Source: Glaciecola blandensis (GTDB taxonomy: Bacteria; Pseudomonadota; Gammaproteobacteria; Enterobacterales; Alteromonadaceae). From it: 64,000 nt of DNA. This document shows, piece by piece, positions 44,884-54,307 of the stretch; within the stretch, counting starts at the first letter, position 1; each line of letters begins with the position of its first letter. The stretch covers positions 248,001 through 312,000 of the forward strand of contig NZ_JAVRIE010000004.1 of assembly GCF_031846165.1 (NCBI RefSeq), read 5' to 3'. Under the pieces are notes generated by a model. It was not told the origin of the DNA. It saw only the letters and a program-made list of their open reading frames with translations, and made no database searches. A program made the translations under genes and the position numbers.

Positions 44884-47574
44884 TCAATTGTGCAATTGTA
44901 GAAAAGCATCATCGAGCACTTTGGGGGAAGTACTGTCGCCCCCACCAAACTCCCAGAGTCCGCCTTCTTTTGATATTTTTCGGTAGTGACCTTCACCTGC
45001 AATATCCCAAGTGCTAATGTAAATGCTCGTGTTTGACCAATCGCTTATCCCCATGGCTTTTCCTGAATAAGTAAATGTCACAGTGTTTTCGTCATGGTTG
45101 ACGTGTATAGCCGGGGCGCTGCCTACGTTTTGTCCGCGACGTGCAGAATTCGCCGTTGACGCATCAAATAAGTAGTTTCCCCAACCGAAGGCAACATGTC
45201 CAATGTGCCAAGTGTTTGCGTCGAAGCCTTCAGGCATCGAAGCATTCATCATTGGCAAAACTGACGTTGCGCTAGCGTTTTTCTTTGCTAATTCAGGTAC
45301 ATGTAAAAAGAGGCTAAAACTGACATTATCAAAACCAAAAGCAGGTGCCCATACCTCACTGACTTCTTTCATCTTAACGGTGATTTGTAAGTTCGCGCCA
45401 CCGGTCCTAGCTTGTAATTCAAGCATATCTCTTTGCTTGCCCGATTGCGTATGTTGCAAGTTCTGGTAAGTGCCTGTTGGGCCAACATCGTCATTTTGTG
45501 GATCGCTTACCCGAACTTCTTGTGTAGCACGGTTTTGCACTGCGGTAAAAGTAGCCGTTTCACTGAGCGCTTGACTTGCGGTGTCATAAATCATCAGCGT
45601 CTTAGTCATTCTTCCCAAATCTTTTATCTGCAAAGTGTAGTCCCAGTTCCCATTTTCGTCAGTGTTCACAGTGATACGTTCATCCCACATACCGTCGAGT
45701 ATGAAAGCAAGTTGGGCATTGGGTCGATTACTGCTTCCTTGAATGCCGGTATCGTCGGTAAACGTGAGACCTGCGATGTTTTCGAGGCCATTGACTGAAA
45801 ATGGCGCTAGCGTTTGTTTTGATGGTTCTCCATGACTTGTGGTACTAAAGGTTTGGCCACTCTCTAGAATCATGATCGCCCGCGCGGCCAGCACAAGTTG
45901 TAGGTCACCGTTGTTATTTGTGACAATAGACTGTGTTGGCTCGACCTTGTGTGCGAACAGAGTGTTTAATTGATTGTTTGCCCCAAAGGAAGTACTCATG
46001 TTACCGGTGACAACGGTGTGCTCTGCTGTATTCATAAGGACAAGCGCACTTTCACTCTTATCGCTATGCTCGTGCACTGACGTGAGCTGATAGGCAAGCA
46101 CTCCCGGACCAAATGATTGGCTTTTTAAAATACGCAATTTACCCTCTGTAAAGGCACTTTGTTGCTCTCGAATTGCGGCTAACTTTTGGATATGCATATA
46201 AAAAGAAGAGTGGGTATTGAAATGTGACTGTTGAGATGCAAAACCGCCGGCAAACATACTTTGGCGAGTTTCTAGGAGGGCTTGCTCTGTACCTTGATAC
46301 ACCACTGGAATACCTGGGGTGGTATAAAGCAAGGCTAAACTCTGCAACATCGCGTCCTGACTACCTCCTGCAAGAAAGCGGGGAGTATCATGATTGTCGA
46401 TAAAAGTAGGCGTAAATCTGGGGTGAGGAAACACCTCCATATGCTGCTGCAAACGGTAGGCAAGTTCTTCAGTGGCGATACCTTGGGCGAATACGCGAGA
46501 AATGTCCTTATACAATGGAAAGTTTATCACTGCGTTCAATTCGGGTTTCTCACCGGTACCTAGGTATTCTGCGATGGCTTTTTCACCGTCATTCTGCAGA
46601 GGCTCTGAAAACTGAAACACTTCGCCGAACGTTAGAAAGTGCTTCTTACCGAGAGACTCAGCAAAAGGATAAATACCATCTTCGTCATGCAAGAAGCGAT
46701 GCCAAAAATCGTGTTCCACATACTTCACAGTGTCGATTCGAAAGGCGTCTACTCCCACTTCTTCTATCCAATATTTGTAACTCTCTTTCAATGCCGCAAG
46801 TACTGCTTCGTTGCTGGTATTGAGATCTGCTAAGCCTCCGAGTTGATAGGTATATTGCTGCTCAACACTATCGAAGTTTTCAAGCTCTGGCGTCCAGTGA
46901 TAGATAGCGGCTTTTTCATGGCTAGGGTTTAGCAAATTAATTTGGTCGAAAGGGGACTGAGTTGGTGCGTCATATGTGTCTTCTTTTGGTGCACTAAGGT
47001 AGAAGTTAGTGAGGGGGGAGTTTGGATTAAATTCGTTTCCCTTGTAGCTAAAGAAAATTCCAGTATGGTTTACAACAATATCTTGAATTAAATACATTCC
47101 TCTTGAATGCAGCGCTTTAGCCAGTGCTTTATAGTCATCCAGATTTCCAAAATGGGGATCTATCTGTTTGAAGTTCTTAGCCCAGTAGCCATGATAGCCG
47201 CCATATTCAGCCTTTGGACTCCACCACTGATTCAACACCGGCGGGCTGACCCAAACGGCGGTAAAACCCATCCCTTGAATATAATCAAGCTTGTCGATTA
47301 AACCTTGTATATCGCCGCCGTTGAAATGGCTTTCTTGGGTTGGTGAGTATTCACCTTGCCCAAAATCATTATTCGAAGACTCGCCATCATTGAACCTGTC
47401 TAGCAACACAAAATACACCTTTTGCTCTCCCCAATCAGGCGAAGCAAGTTGCGACGTAGAGGCTTTATCAGATTGGCAAGCTGATAGGGCGCTGACGGAT
47501 AATAAGCATACCAAAAATCGGCAAAATACAACGATGTGATGGAAAGGAGAATAAGTTGCTAATCTTGCTGTCAT
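44884..47574 (-). CDS. GH13 alpha-amylase family lipoprotein
   Basis: An 896-residue secreted lipoprotein (lipobox LSAC, C33). The GH13 barrel spans ~50-480: QDIVVNH (region I), nucleophile D281 in GVDAFRIDTVKY, acid/base E318 in FLTFGEVF, and transition-state H395/D396 in FIDNHDTPRF. A beta domain follows, then a linker domain (~590-670) and a C-terminal glucodextranase-C-like domain (~680-896). It hydrolyses alpha-1,4-glucans (starch, glycogen, maltodextrin), probably on the outer membrane surface. No maltodextrin transporter is nearby. Unlike common amylases, it is anchored by lipid. Confidence 0.9.
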   Translation of the reverse strand: MTARLATYSPFHHIVVFCRFLVCLLSVSALSACQSDKASTSQLASPDWGEQKVYFVLLDRFNDGESSNNDFGQGEYSPTQESHFNGGDIQGLIDKLDYIQGMGFTAVWVSPPVLNQWWSPKAEYGGYHGYWAKNFKQIDPHFGNLDDYKALAKALHSRGMYLIQDIVVNHTGIFFSYKGNEFNPNSPLTNFYLSAPKEDTYDAPTQSPFDQINLLNPSHEKAAIYHWTPELENFDSVEQQYTYQLGGLADLNTSNEAVLAALKESYKYWIEEVGVDAFRIDTVKYVEHDFWHRFLHDEDGIYPFAESLGKKHFLTFGEVFQFSEPLQNDGEKAIAEYLGTGEKPELNAVINFPLYKDISRVFAQGIATEELAYRLQQHMEVFPHPRFTPTFIDNHDTPRFLAGGSQDAMLQSLALLYTTPGIPVVYQGTEQALLETRQSMFAGGFASQQSHFNTHSSFYMHIQKLAAIREQQSAFTEGKLRILKSQSFGPGVLAYQLTSVHEHSDKSESALVLMNTAEHTVVTGNMSTSFGANNQLNTLFAHKVEPTQSIVTNNNGDLQLVLAARAIMILESGQTFSTTSHGEPSKQTLAPFSVNGLENIAGLTFTDDTGIQGSSNRPNAQLAFILDGMWDERITVNTDENGNWDYTLQIKDLGRMTKTLMIYDTASQALSETATFTAVQNRATQEVRVSDPQNDDVGPTGTYQNLQHTQSGKQRDMLELQARTGGANLQITVKMKEVSEVWAPAFGFDNVSFSLFLHVPELAKKNASATSVLPMMNASMPEGFDANTWHIGHVAFGWGNYLFDASTANSARRGQNVGSAPAIHVNHDENTVTFTYSGKAMGISDWSNTSIYISTWDIAGEGHYRKISKEGGLWEFGGGDSTSPKVLDDAFLQLHN

Positions 47575-47728
47575 AAGCGCAGATCACTTTGATTAAAAAC
47601 GAATCAGGTACGCCAGAGTGTGATTGATGTCCTTCAATGTTTCAATAAACTATGCAGAAAGAGGCCTATGAATACGATTGTAAACAGTTTGTTAGCGGAA
47701 TAGCGTTGTGTCTTAGATACCGAAGATC

Positions 47729-48631
47729 TTAGCCATTGAAGACAATGGTATTGTGCTTGCCGCTAAGTTTCGTTTTTTGCAGTGCGTCTTTTGCGTCATC
47801 ATACAGGGCAATAAAATCATTTGGACTTTCCGGAGTTAATGACGAAGCACCTATGGTGATTGTGAGCAGGTCATTACCGGCAATATCGAAGCTAACGGCT
47901 TCTTGGCTTAGGGTTTGTTTAATCCTGTTTGCTACTAGCACGGATCCTTGCAGGTCTGCTTCAGGTAATATAACAGCAAACTCATTCTCGCCAACGCGAA
48001 CACACTGGTCGTATGGCCTTGCTGCGGCGCGGCTAACGGTATTCGTCATTTCTATTAAGACGGTTGTCATTTCTTCCGCTTCGTAATCGGCTAATTTATA
48101 CTCAAAATCATCAACCTTGAAAACTAGCAAACCCAACGAACCCTTTGCTCGACGGGCTCTAGCGCATTCAAAGCGCAGTTGTTGATGAAATTTTTGATTG
48201 TTTTGGTTAAGTGTACTGGCATCGAATTGTACTTGATTTCGATAGTTCGCTAATTTGGTATGCGTTTGACAATGTGCTCTGATACGCGCTTTGAGTATTT
48301 CACCGATAAATGGCTTGGTAATATAATCTACAGCCCCTGCAGCGAATCCTTTTTCTTGAAAATCAGCCAGTGCAAATGCAGATAAGAAAATAACGGGAAT
48401 GTCTTTAGTCTTTGGGTTTTGTTTAATTTCGTTACAAACAGAAAAGCCATCCATGCCAGGCATTTTCACATCCATTAAGATTAGGTCTGGCGCAAAGCTC
48501 TCTATTGCTTCTATCCCTTCTGGCGGCAAATGTGATGTTTTGACAGTGTACTCAGACTTCAATATCTGACTAACAATTTCTAGATTGGTTAAGTCATCAT
48601 CGATGATAAGCACTTTACTTTTATTATTCAC
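47729..48631 (-). CDS. Response regulator with degenerate GGDEF domain
   Basis: A 300-residue protein starting at GTG with AAGGTG upstream. Receiver domain ~5-125 (DDD11-13, phospho-acceptor D54 in LILMDVKMPGMDG). The C-terminal ~150 residues are a GGDEF fold, but the active loop reads VGENEF instead of GGDEF, so cyclase activity is doubtful. It may bind GTP or c-di-GMP or act as a dimerisation platform. It stands alone, so its kinase is unknown. Confidence 0.9.
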   Translation of the reverse strand: MNNKSKVLIIDDDLTNLEIVSQILKSEYTVKTSHLPPEGIEAIESFAPDLILMDVKMPGMDGFSVCNEIKQNPKTKDIPVIFLSAFALADFQEKGFAAGAVDYITKPFIGEILKARIRAHCQTHTKLANYRNQVQFDASTLNQNNQKFHQQLRFECARARRAKGSLGLLVFKVDDFEYKLADYEAEEMTTVLIEMTNTVSRAAARPYDQCVRVGENEFAVILPEADLQGSVLVANRIKQTLSQEAVSFDIAGNDLLTITIGASSLTPESPNDFIALYDDAKDALQKTKLSGKHNTIVFNG

Positions 48632-48838
48632 TATACACCTTTGTGAAACATCAATGTGACTCTTAGTTAAAATCTAGCGCTAGGAGCCTATAACGAAGCT
48701 TTATGCTTCAGACTGCACAGTATGAGTATGAAAGCGCTTAACTGTAAGGGAAAACTTATACGGTTAAGATAGTAATGTTTGCAATAAATAATGTAAAATT
48801 CAAACAAGAATTGAGTGTTTTTTAGACTCTAGTCGATG

Positions 48839-49258
48839 CTAGAAGGTGTTTTCTAACCAACTTTCATAGATAAGGCAGGCGGAAACACTGTCAACCTTGT
48901 CTTTACTCAGTTTTTTAAAGCCACCTAGGTCGAACAGCCTTGCTTTCGCATCAACGGTGCTCAAGCGCTCGTCATGTGTGACGACATTTAGGCCATAGCG
49001 ACCATGTAATCGATTCGCAAACTTTTTGGCGCGTTGCGTAATTTCTTGCTCAGTACCATCCATATTTAACGGCAAACCAACTAATAAGCCATTAGGCTGC
49101 CATTGCTCAATGAGCTTTTCAATGGCCTCCCAGTTAGGAATGCCGTCGTTTGCTTTCAACGCTGATAAAGGAGCGGCAGTACCAGTAATACTCTGACCAA
49201 TGGCAACACCGATACTTTTAGTACCAAAGTCAAATGCCAAGATCGTTTGATTTTGCAT
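48839..49258 (-). CDS. ruvX: RuvX/YqgF Holliday junction resolvase
   Basis: A 139-residue RNase H-fold protein: ILAFDFGTKSIGVA, LLVGLPLNMDGTE, DERLSTVDA and the C-terminal DSVSACLIYESWL. It takes part in 16S rRNA 5'-end maturation and may resolve recombination junctions. It starts directly after the yqgE stop (49258/49259), so the pair is co-translated. Confidence 0.95.
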   Translation of the reverse strand: MQNQTILAFDFGTKSIGVAIGQSITGTAAPLSALKANDGIPNWEAIEKLIEQWQPNGLLVGLPLNMDGTEQEITQRAKKFANRLHGRYGLNVVTHDERLSTVDAKARLFDLGGFKKLSKDKVDSVSACLIYESWLENTF

Positions 49259-49825
49259 TTATGCGTGACCGACATCTTGAGTAAGTTGCCACACATCTAC
49301 TCCTAGCTTATTTACTGCAGCTTGCCACTTCGCATGAATTGGCATGTTAAAAAGGATATCTTCATCAGCCTCAACCACTAACCATGAATTGTCTTGAATT
49401 TCTTGTTCTAACTGCTTCGCTTCCCAACCTGCGTAGCCCAAAGCCACGATTGATTTGTCAGGTCCTTTGTCATTGCCGAGTACCGCTAAAATATCCTTCG
49501 ATGTTGTGACCATTAAATCTGGACTAACAGCAATGCTTGAGCCCCAGCCAGCCTGAGTTTGATGCAGAATGAATCCGCGGTCCTGATTGACGGGGCCGCC
49601 ACAAACCACAATCTGTTCGCTCTTTGAGTCTTCAACCACGGCGTCTTGATCCGCTTGGTGAATTAGCTCTCGAAATGTCATGGTCGATGGCTGATTAATC
49701 ACAATGCCCATTGCCCCTTCTTCAGAATGCTCACACATATAAATCACCGAACGTTCAAAATATCGGTCAGTCATCGATGGCATTGCGATAAGCAATTGAT
49801 TTTGTAAACTACTTAAACTTTTCAT
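49259..49825 (-). CDS. YqgE/AlgH family protein
   Basis: A 188-residue UPF0301 protein: NQLLIAMPSMTDRYFERSVIYMCEH, GAMGIVINQP, GGPVNQDRGFILH and LGYAGWEAKQLEQEI. Conserved neighbour of gshB and ruvX across gammaproteobacteria; function unclear (AlgH influences alginate regulation in Pseudomonas). 17 nt downstream of gshB. Confidence 0.95.
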   Translation of the reverse strand: MKSLSSLQNQLLIAMPSMTDRYFERSVIYMCEHSEEGAMGIVINQPSTMTFRELIHQADQDAVVEDSKSEQIVVCGGPVNQDRGFILHQTQAGWGSSIAVSPDLMVTTSKDILAVLGNDKGPDKSIVALGYAGWEAKQLEQEIQDNSWLVVEADEDILFNMPIHAKWQAAVNKLGVDVWQLTQDVGHA

Positions 49826-49841
49826 TAACCTTGGTCTTGTC

Positions 49842-50804
49842 CTATATCACTCTTTTTTCAATGGCATCGAATAACATGCCACAAATATTAATATCGTAAG
49901 CCGCTTCTATCTCTTTGACGCAAGTTGGGCTGGTGATATTGATTTCCGTTACCTTATCGCCAATTACATCTAGGCCAACAAATAACAGACCTTTCTCACT
50001 CATATTGGCTGCAATCTTTTCCGCAATCTGCCAATCAGAGTCACTCAACTTCTGAGGTCTTCCAGTACCGCCAGCGGCTAAATTACCACGTGTTTCATTT
50101 TTGGCGGGTAACCTTGCTAACGCATAAGGAACAACTTGTCCGTCAACGATCAAAATGCGTTTATCACCCTCAGAAATTTGTGGCATGTAGGCTTGGAACA
50201 TGGCATAACGCGTACCTAACTCTGTGAGTGTTTCGATAATAACACCAAGGTTGTTGCCGTCTTCTTTCACTCGAAATATCGAGGTTCCACCCATGCCATC
50301 TAAAGGTTTGCAAATAATATCTTTATGTTTTGCATGAAACTCTCGAATGAGCGCTTTGTTACTGGTGACGAGCGTGTCAGGGATCAGTTCAGGGAACCAC
50401 GAAGTGAAAAGCTTTTCATTAAAATCCCGCAAGGCTTGTGCTTTATTAACGACTAAACATCCGCGATGCTCGGCAAGTTCAAAAATTTGAGTCGCGAACA
50501 AAAACTCACTATCAAAGGGAGGATCTTTGCGCATGAGTAAAGTGTCTAACTCGCCCAAACAGATATCTTTTTCAGCAAGAAACGTGAACCAATTATCACT
50601 GTCGTCTTTCACACTCAGTGTTTTTGTCTTGGCTCTCGGCTCACCATTGTTAATGTACAAATCACCCATTTCCATGTAATAAATTTCATAACCACGCGAC
50701 TGTGCTTCAGTCAGCATGGCAAAACTCGTGTCCTTTTTGATATTAATGGCGTCGATAGGATCCATTACTATTCCGAGTTTGATTTGTTTTTTCTCAGCAC
50801 TCAT
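49842..50804 (-). CDS. gshB: Glutathione synthetase
   Basis: A 320-residue ATP-grasp ligase: LGIVMDPIDAINIKKDTSFAML, MRKDPPFDSEFLFAT, ICKPLDGMGGTSIFR and the C-terminal GLLFVGLDVIG/EINITSPT. It joins gamma-glutamylcysteine and glycine. Part of the conserved rsmE-gshB-yqgE-ruvX run. 59-nt gap from rsmE. Confidence 0.97.
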   Translation of the reverse strand: MSAEKKQIKLGIVMDPIDAINIKKDTSFAMLTEAQSRGYEIYYMEMGDLYINNGEPRAKTKTLSVKDDSDNWFTFLAEKDICLGELDTLLMRKDPPFDSEFLFATQIFELAEHRGCLVVNKAQALRDFNEKLFTSWFPELIPDTLVTSNKALIREFHAKHKDIICKPLDGMGGTSIFRVKEDGNNLGVIIETLTELGTRYAMFQAYMPQISEGDKRILIVDGQVVPYALARLPAKNETRGNLAAGGTGRPQKLSDSDWQIAEKIAANMSEKGLLFVGLDVIGDKVTEINITSPTCVKEIEAAYDINICGMLFDAIEKRVI

Positions 50805-50863
50805 CGCTTTTCCACTTTATTCATGTCTAATTATTAAATGGTCATTAATGCCCATATTTCAAG

Positions 50864-51592
50864 TTACAGATCGCCAAAAGTCGCTTGTAAAATTGTGATA
50901 CTAGCAAGCGCTGCGGTTTCTGTACGCAGTACTCGAGGGCCAATATTAGCGCTCAAAAAGCCGGTTTGTTCACAGGTATATACTTCTTGTTCAGAAAGCC
51001 CACCTTCAGGACCGATTAGTAGCCTAAAACCTTTCACCGAGCGAGGAAGTTGAGAAAGGTAAGTACTTGCCCCTGGGGATAAAATGACTTTACTTTGTTC
51101 GGTGCTTTGTCCTAGCCAACGTGAGAGGGCAATTGGCGGATGCAAGGTTGGCAAAACATTTCGACCAGACTGCTCGCATGCCGAGATAATAATTTTTTGC
51201 CACTGCTCATGCTTTTTCGCCCAACGTTCCTCATTGAGCTTCACCACGCAGCGTTCTGTAATCACTGGTGTAATTTCAGTGACGCCAAGCTCTACTGATT
51301 TCTGAAGAGCAAAATCCATTCGGTCGCCTTTTGACACGCCTTGGGCTAAGTGAATACTTAAGGGTGACTCGCTGCGTATACTCAATTGAGTATTCACTAA
51401 TGCAACGAGCTGCTTTTTAGAAATGCTAAGTATTTCAGCACTATATTCATTGCCATCACCGTTAAACAGAACGATAGGATCGCCTTGCTTCAAACGTAAC
51501 ACAGTATTGATATAATGGCAGAGCTCTTGCGATAGGGGAATTTCATTGTCTACTGACAGTGAGCAATCAACGTAAAAGCGAGATATTCGCAT
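50864..51592 (-). CDS. rsmE: 16S rRNA m3U1498 methyltransferase
   Basis: A 242-residue SPOUT methyltransferase: N-terminal PUA-like domain, QKSVELGVTEITPVITERC, ACEQSGRN and the knot LLIGPEGGLSEQEV plus LGPRVLRTETA-type end (here IGPRVLRTETAAL). It methylates U1498 of 16S rRNA. First gene of the four-gene run. Confidence 0.96.
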   Translation of the reverse strand: MRISRFYVDCSLSVDNEIPLSQELCHYINTVLRLKQGDPIVLFNGDGNEYSAEILSISKKQLVALVNTQLSIRSESPLSIHLAQGVSKGDRMDFALQKSVELGVTEITPVITERCVVKLNEERWAKKHEQWQKIIISACEQSGRNVLPTLHPPIALSRWLGQSTEQSKVILSPGASTYLSQLPRSVKGFRLLIGPEGGLSEQEVYTCEQTGFLSANIGPRVLRTETAALASITILQATFGDL

Positions 51593-51724
51593 GCGACTTT
51601 TCTTCTTTCCAATTAACTACAAAGTTAAACGTATATTATCACGTCCAGTAGATTGGGTCTCTGGATCTTCTAACGAATGTGCGGTGATTATTTGAAGGTT
51701 TGTTGCCGAGCAAGGCCGCGCAGC

Positions 51725-51871
51725 TTACTGCTCTGCGCGACTAAATATTTTGCCTTGACGTATTTTCTTGCCTCGAGCATGAGGACTATTGCGTCCTTTT
51801 GACTCACTCAAACAAAATAAAAACAAAGACACTACGGTTACTATAACGAGCGCAAAAATATATATAGCCAT
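51725..51871 (-). CDS. Candidate 48-residue single-span membrane protein
   Basis: ATG 51871 to TAA 51725, minus strand, with AGGA 9 nt upstream. It begins MAIYIFALVIVTVVSLFLFC, a clear single membrane helix, and continues into a very basic tail (GRNSPHARGKKIRQ). A 7-bp hairpin CGCGCAG/CTGCGCG (51717-51739) overlaps its end. Positive-inside topology would leave the tail in the cytoplasm. Unknown function; may be a small membrane stress protein or a chance ORF. Confidence 0.5.
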   Translation of the reverse strand: MAIYIFALVIVTVVSLFLFCLSESKGRNSPHARGKKIRQGKIFSRAEQ

Positions 51872-52278
51872 TGCCAAATCCTATGACGTAGAGCACTAAA
51901 CAGTGCGGTTAAATGAATCCCATCCTTGGAGAGCTTACATACTTTAGCCATTATACGATTTATTCTGGGTAAAACGTGAATAAATTCTCTTGATGAAAGT
52001 GTCTGCTATTAGCGACAGTCATCGGGGTATGAAATCTGACCAGTTACAAAGTGTTTCTAAGTCTAGCCAAAATGAATTAAATTTCAACTGCTTTTTAGTA
52101 CAAAAGTTGTGCAAATCTGTGCTGGATGTGTCATTTGGATCAGAAACTCACTCTTGTCGGTAGCGCTTTCATTGTGTCTTACTGCTTGTTTTATTTATCA
52201 TTAATGATACTTTATATACAGTTTGTTCGGTAGTTAGGCAAACACACAAAAAATAATAAATTACATAGGATATGTACC
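51872..52278. other. Intergenic region upstream of mscS
   Basis: About 400 nt without a recognisable gene. It presumably contains the mscS promoter (TATATA near 52211-52217). I see no RNA gene, riboswitch or repeat. Confidence 0.4.
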
Positions 52279-53103
52279 ATGTTTGATTTCACCCAAGACG
52301 ATATGTCGAAATACTTAGACGATTATATCATTCCTTTTGCAATAGACCTGGCAATGGCAATCGTCATTTATGTCGTGGGTAAGTTTGTTGTGAAACTGTT
52401 AGTTGCCGCGTTTGGTAAGTTATTAGCCAAGTCAAAATACGACGAAATGCTAATCAATTTCCTCAAGTCAATCGTTAACGCGGTGTTGATGCTGTTTGTT
52501 ATTATTGCGGCCTTGAATGAACTGGGTGTTGATACTACTTCCCTCGCTGCCATTATTGCTGCGGCCGGTTTAGCAATTGGTCTGTCTTTGCAAGGTTCTC
52601 TGCAAAACTTTGCAGCGGGTGTCATGCTACTTGTCTTCCGTCCTTTCAAGAAAGGTGACTTTGTTGATGCGGGTGGTGTAGCTGGTTCTGTAGTCAGTAT
52701 CGGTGTTTTCTCTACCATCATGAATACACCAGATAACAAAGAAATTATTGTTCCTAACGGCAATATCTACGGCGGAAACATTATCAACTTCTCTGCTAAA
52801 GATACTCGTCGTGTAGACATGAAATTTGGTATCGGCTATGGCGACGACCTGCTTAAAGCGAAAAAAGTGTTGGAAGAAATGGTAGGTGCAGATGATCGTA
52901 TCTTAGCTGATCCAGCGCCAACTGTTGCAGTTGCCGAGCTTGGTGATAGTAGTGTGAACTTTGTTGTTCGTCCTTGGGTCAAATCCGGTGATTATTGGGG
53001 CGTCATGTTTGATTTCACGGAAGCCGTCAAATTGCGTTTCGACAAAGAAGATATCTCTATTCCATTCCCACAAATGGATGTGCACGTCCAGAAGCAAGAC
53101 TAA
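52279..53103 (+). CDS. mscS: Small-conductance mechanosensitive channel
   Basis: A 274-residue MscS channel: three N-terminal helices, the pore helix with conserved glycines (GLAIGLSLQGSLQNFAAGVMLLVFRPFKKGDFV), and the beta/alpha-beta vestibule. It releases osmolytes under hypo-osmotic shock. Monocistronic, with its own terminator. Confidence 0.95.
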   Translation: MFDFTQDDMSKYLDDYIIPFAIDLAMAIVIYVVGKFVVKLLVAAFGKLLAKSKYDEMLINFLKSIVNAVLMLFVIIAALNELGVDTTSLAAIIAAAGLAIGLSLQGSLQNFAAGVMLLVFRPFKKGDFVDAGGVAGSVVSIGVFSTIMNTPDNKEIIVPNGNIYGGNIINFSAKDTRRVDMKFGIGYGDDLLKAKKVLEEMVGADDRILADPAPTVAVAELGDSSVNFVVRPWVKSGDYWGVMFDFTEAVKLRFDKEDISIPFPQMDVHVQKQD

Positions 53104-53164
53104 ACTGGATTTGTATAACTAGAGCTGCTTTTTGATAAGCGAGTGTTAGCCGCTCTTATAGATT

Positions 53165-53206
53165 AAAAACCACCGTTCCTAGTTCATTTAGGACGGTGGT
53201 TTTTTT
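53165..53206. terminator. Bidirectional terminator between mscS and cheV
   Basis: AAAAACCACCGT/ACGGTGGTTTTT, extended inside by CCT/AGG with one bulge, flanked by A and T runs. Serves both convergent genes; its last T's overlap the cheV stop codon. Confidence 0.92.
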
Positions 53207-54152
53207 ATGCTGAGAGAGCCTCTCTCATTCTATCTTGCACAACTTCGACGAGTAGGTCTGGTTGGAATTTAGATATAAAGCGATTACAGCCTACTTTTTT
53301 CACCATCGCTTCATTGAAGCTGCCACTGAGAGATGTGTTTAAAGCAATAAACAAGTTACTCATTCTGGGATCTTCTCGCACTTCCGCGGTGAGGCGATAT
53401 CCGTCCATTTCTGGCATTTCAGCATCGGTAAACATCATCAGTATTTCGTCCGTTACTTTGATCCCGTCATCGGCCCATTGTTGTAATCTGCGCAGTGCTC
53501 GTAAGCCATTTTTTTCTTCGATAATTTCTAAACCTAGCTGTGTGAGCGTTTGTCTGATTTGCCACCTGGCGGTAGCAGAATCATCGACCACTAAAATCTT
53601 TTTGCCAACGAGGTGCTTGGCAATATCTTCATCTAAGAGTTCTTCGTTAATAGTAGTGTCGTAGTCGACAATTTCGGAAAGCACTTTTTCAACGTCAATA
53701 ATCTCGACTAGCTCTGATTGCCCATCCTGCTCGTAGTGAGTGATTGCTGTAAGGTAATTGTTTTTACCTGCAGTGCTTGGTGGTGGTTGAATATCGCTCC
53801 AACTGGTGTTCACAATATTCATGATTTGGCCAATCAAAAAGCCTTGAACGCTTCTGTTGTATTCAGTAATGATGACGTTTTCAGGTTTATATGCGGTATT
53901 GTTGTTTGTCATCTGAATCGATGAGCGTAAATCAATAATAGGAATAGATTTACCACGGTAATTGGTCACGCCAACGATATGATAGTGTGAGCCTGGCATT
54001 TTATTCATTGCAGGTACGGTAATAACCTCCCTGACCTTGAATACATTTAATGCGAAGGTATGCCTAGACCCAAGTTTAAACATAAGTAGCTCAAGGCGAT
54101 TTTCACCTACTAGCTTTGTTCTTTGGTCTATTGACGACATTAAGTTGGACAT
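53205..54152 (-). CDS. cheV: CheV chemotaxis coupling protein
   Basis: A 315-residue fusion of a CheW-like coupling domain (LLMFKLGSRHTFALNVFKVREVI...GVTNYRGKSIPIIDLR) with a receiver domain (KKILVVDDSATARWQIRQ, phospho-acceptor Asp in MMFTDAEMPEMDGYRL, FISKFQPD). CheV links receptors to CheA and can buffer phosphoryl groups. It is an orphan here: no other chemotaxis genes are in the window. Confidence 0.94.
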   Translation of the reverse strand: MSNLMSSIDQRTKLVGENRLELLMFKLGSRHTFALNVFKVREVITVPAMNKMPGSHYHIVGVTNYRGKSIPIIDLRSSIQMTNNNTAYKPENVIITEYNRSVQGFLIGQIMNIVNTSWSDIQPPPSTAGKNNYLTAITHYEQDGQSELVEIIDVEKVLSEIVDYDTTINEELLDEDIAKHLVGKKILVVDDSATARWQIRQTLTQLGLEIIEEKNGLRALRRLQQWADDGIKVTDEILMMFTDAEMPEMDGYRLTAEVREDPRMSNLFIALNTSLSGSFNEAMVKKVGCNRFISKFQPDLLVEVVQDRMREALSA

Positions 54153-54307
54153 ATTTTTACTCTATTTATCGCACCACGCTTAAACGTCAGCGAGGTGCGT
54201 ATTTTAACACTGTATGCGTATGCAAAACCGAGTTGTAATTAATGCTAATTGCGATACAAGTATTGTCGGCCTATAGAGTTAACGGCCAAGTTCCTTTTGT
54301 CTTTACA

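Noticed and set aside
51717..51739. Terminator hairpin near the small membrane ORF
   Set aside because: Good GC stem but no T-run on either strand; kept only as a note in the ORF entry.
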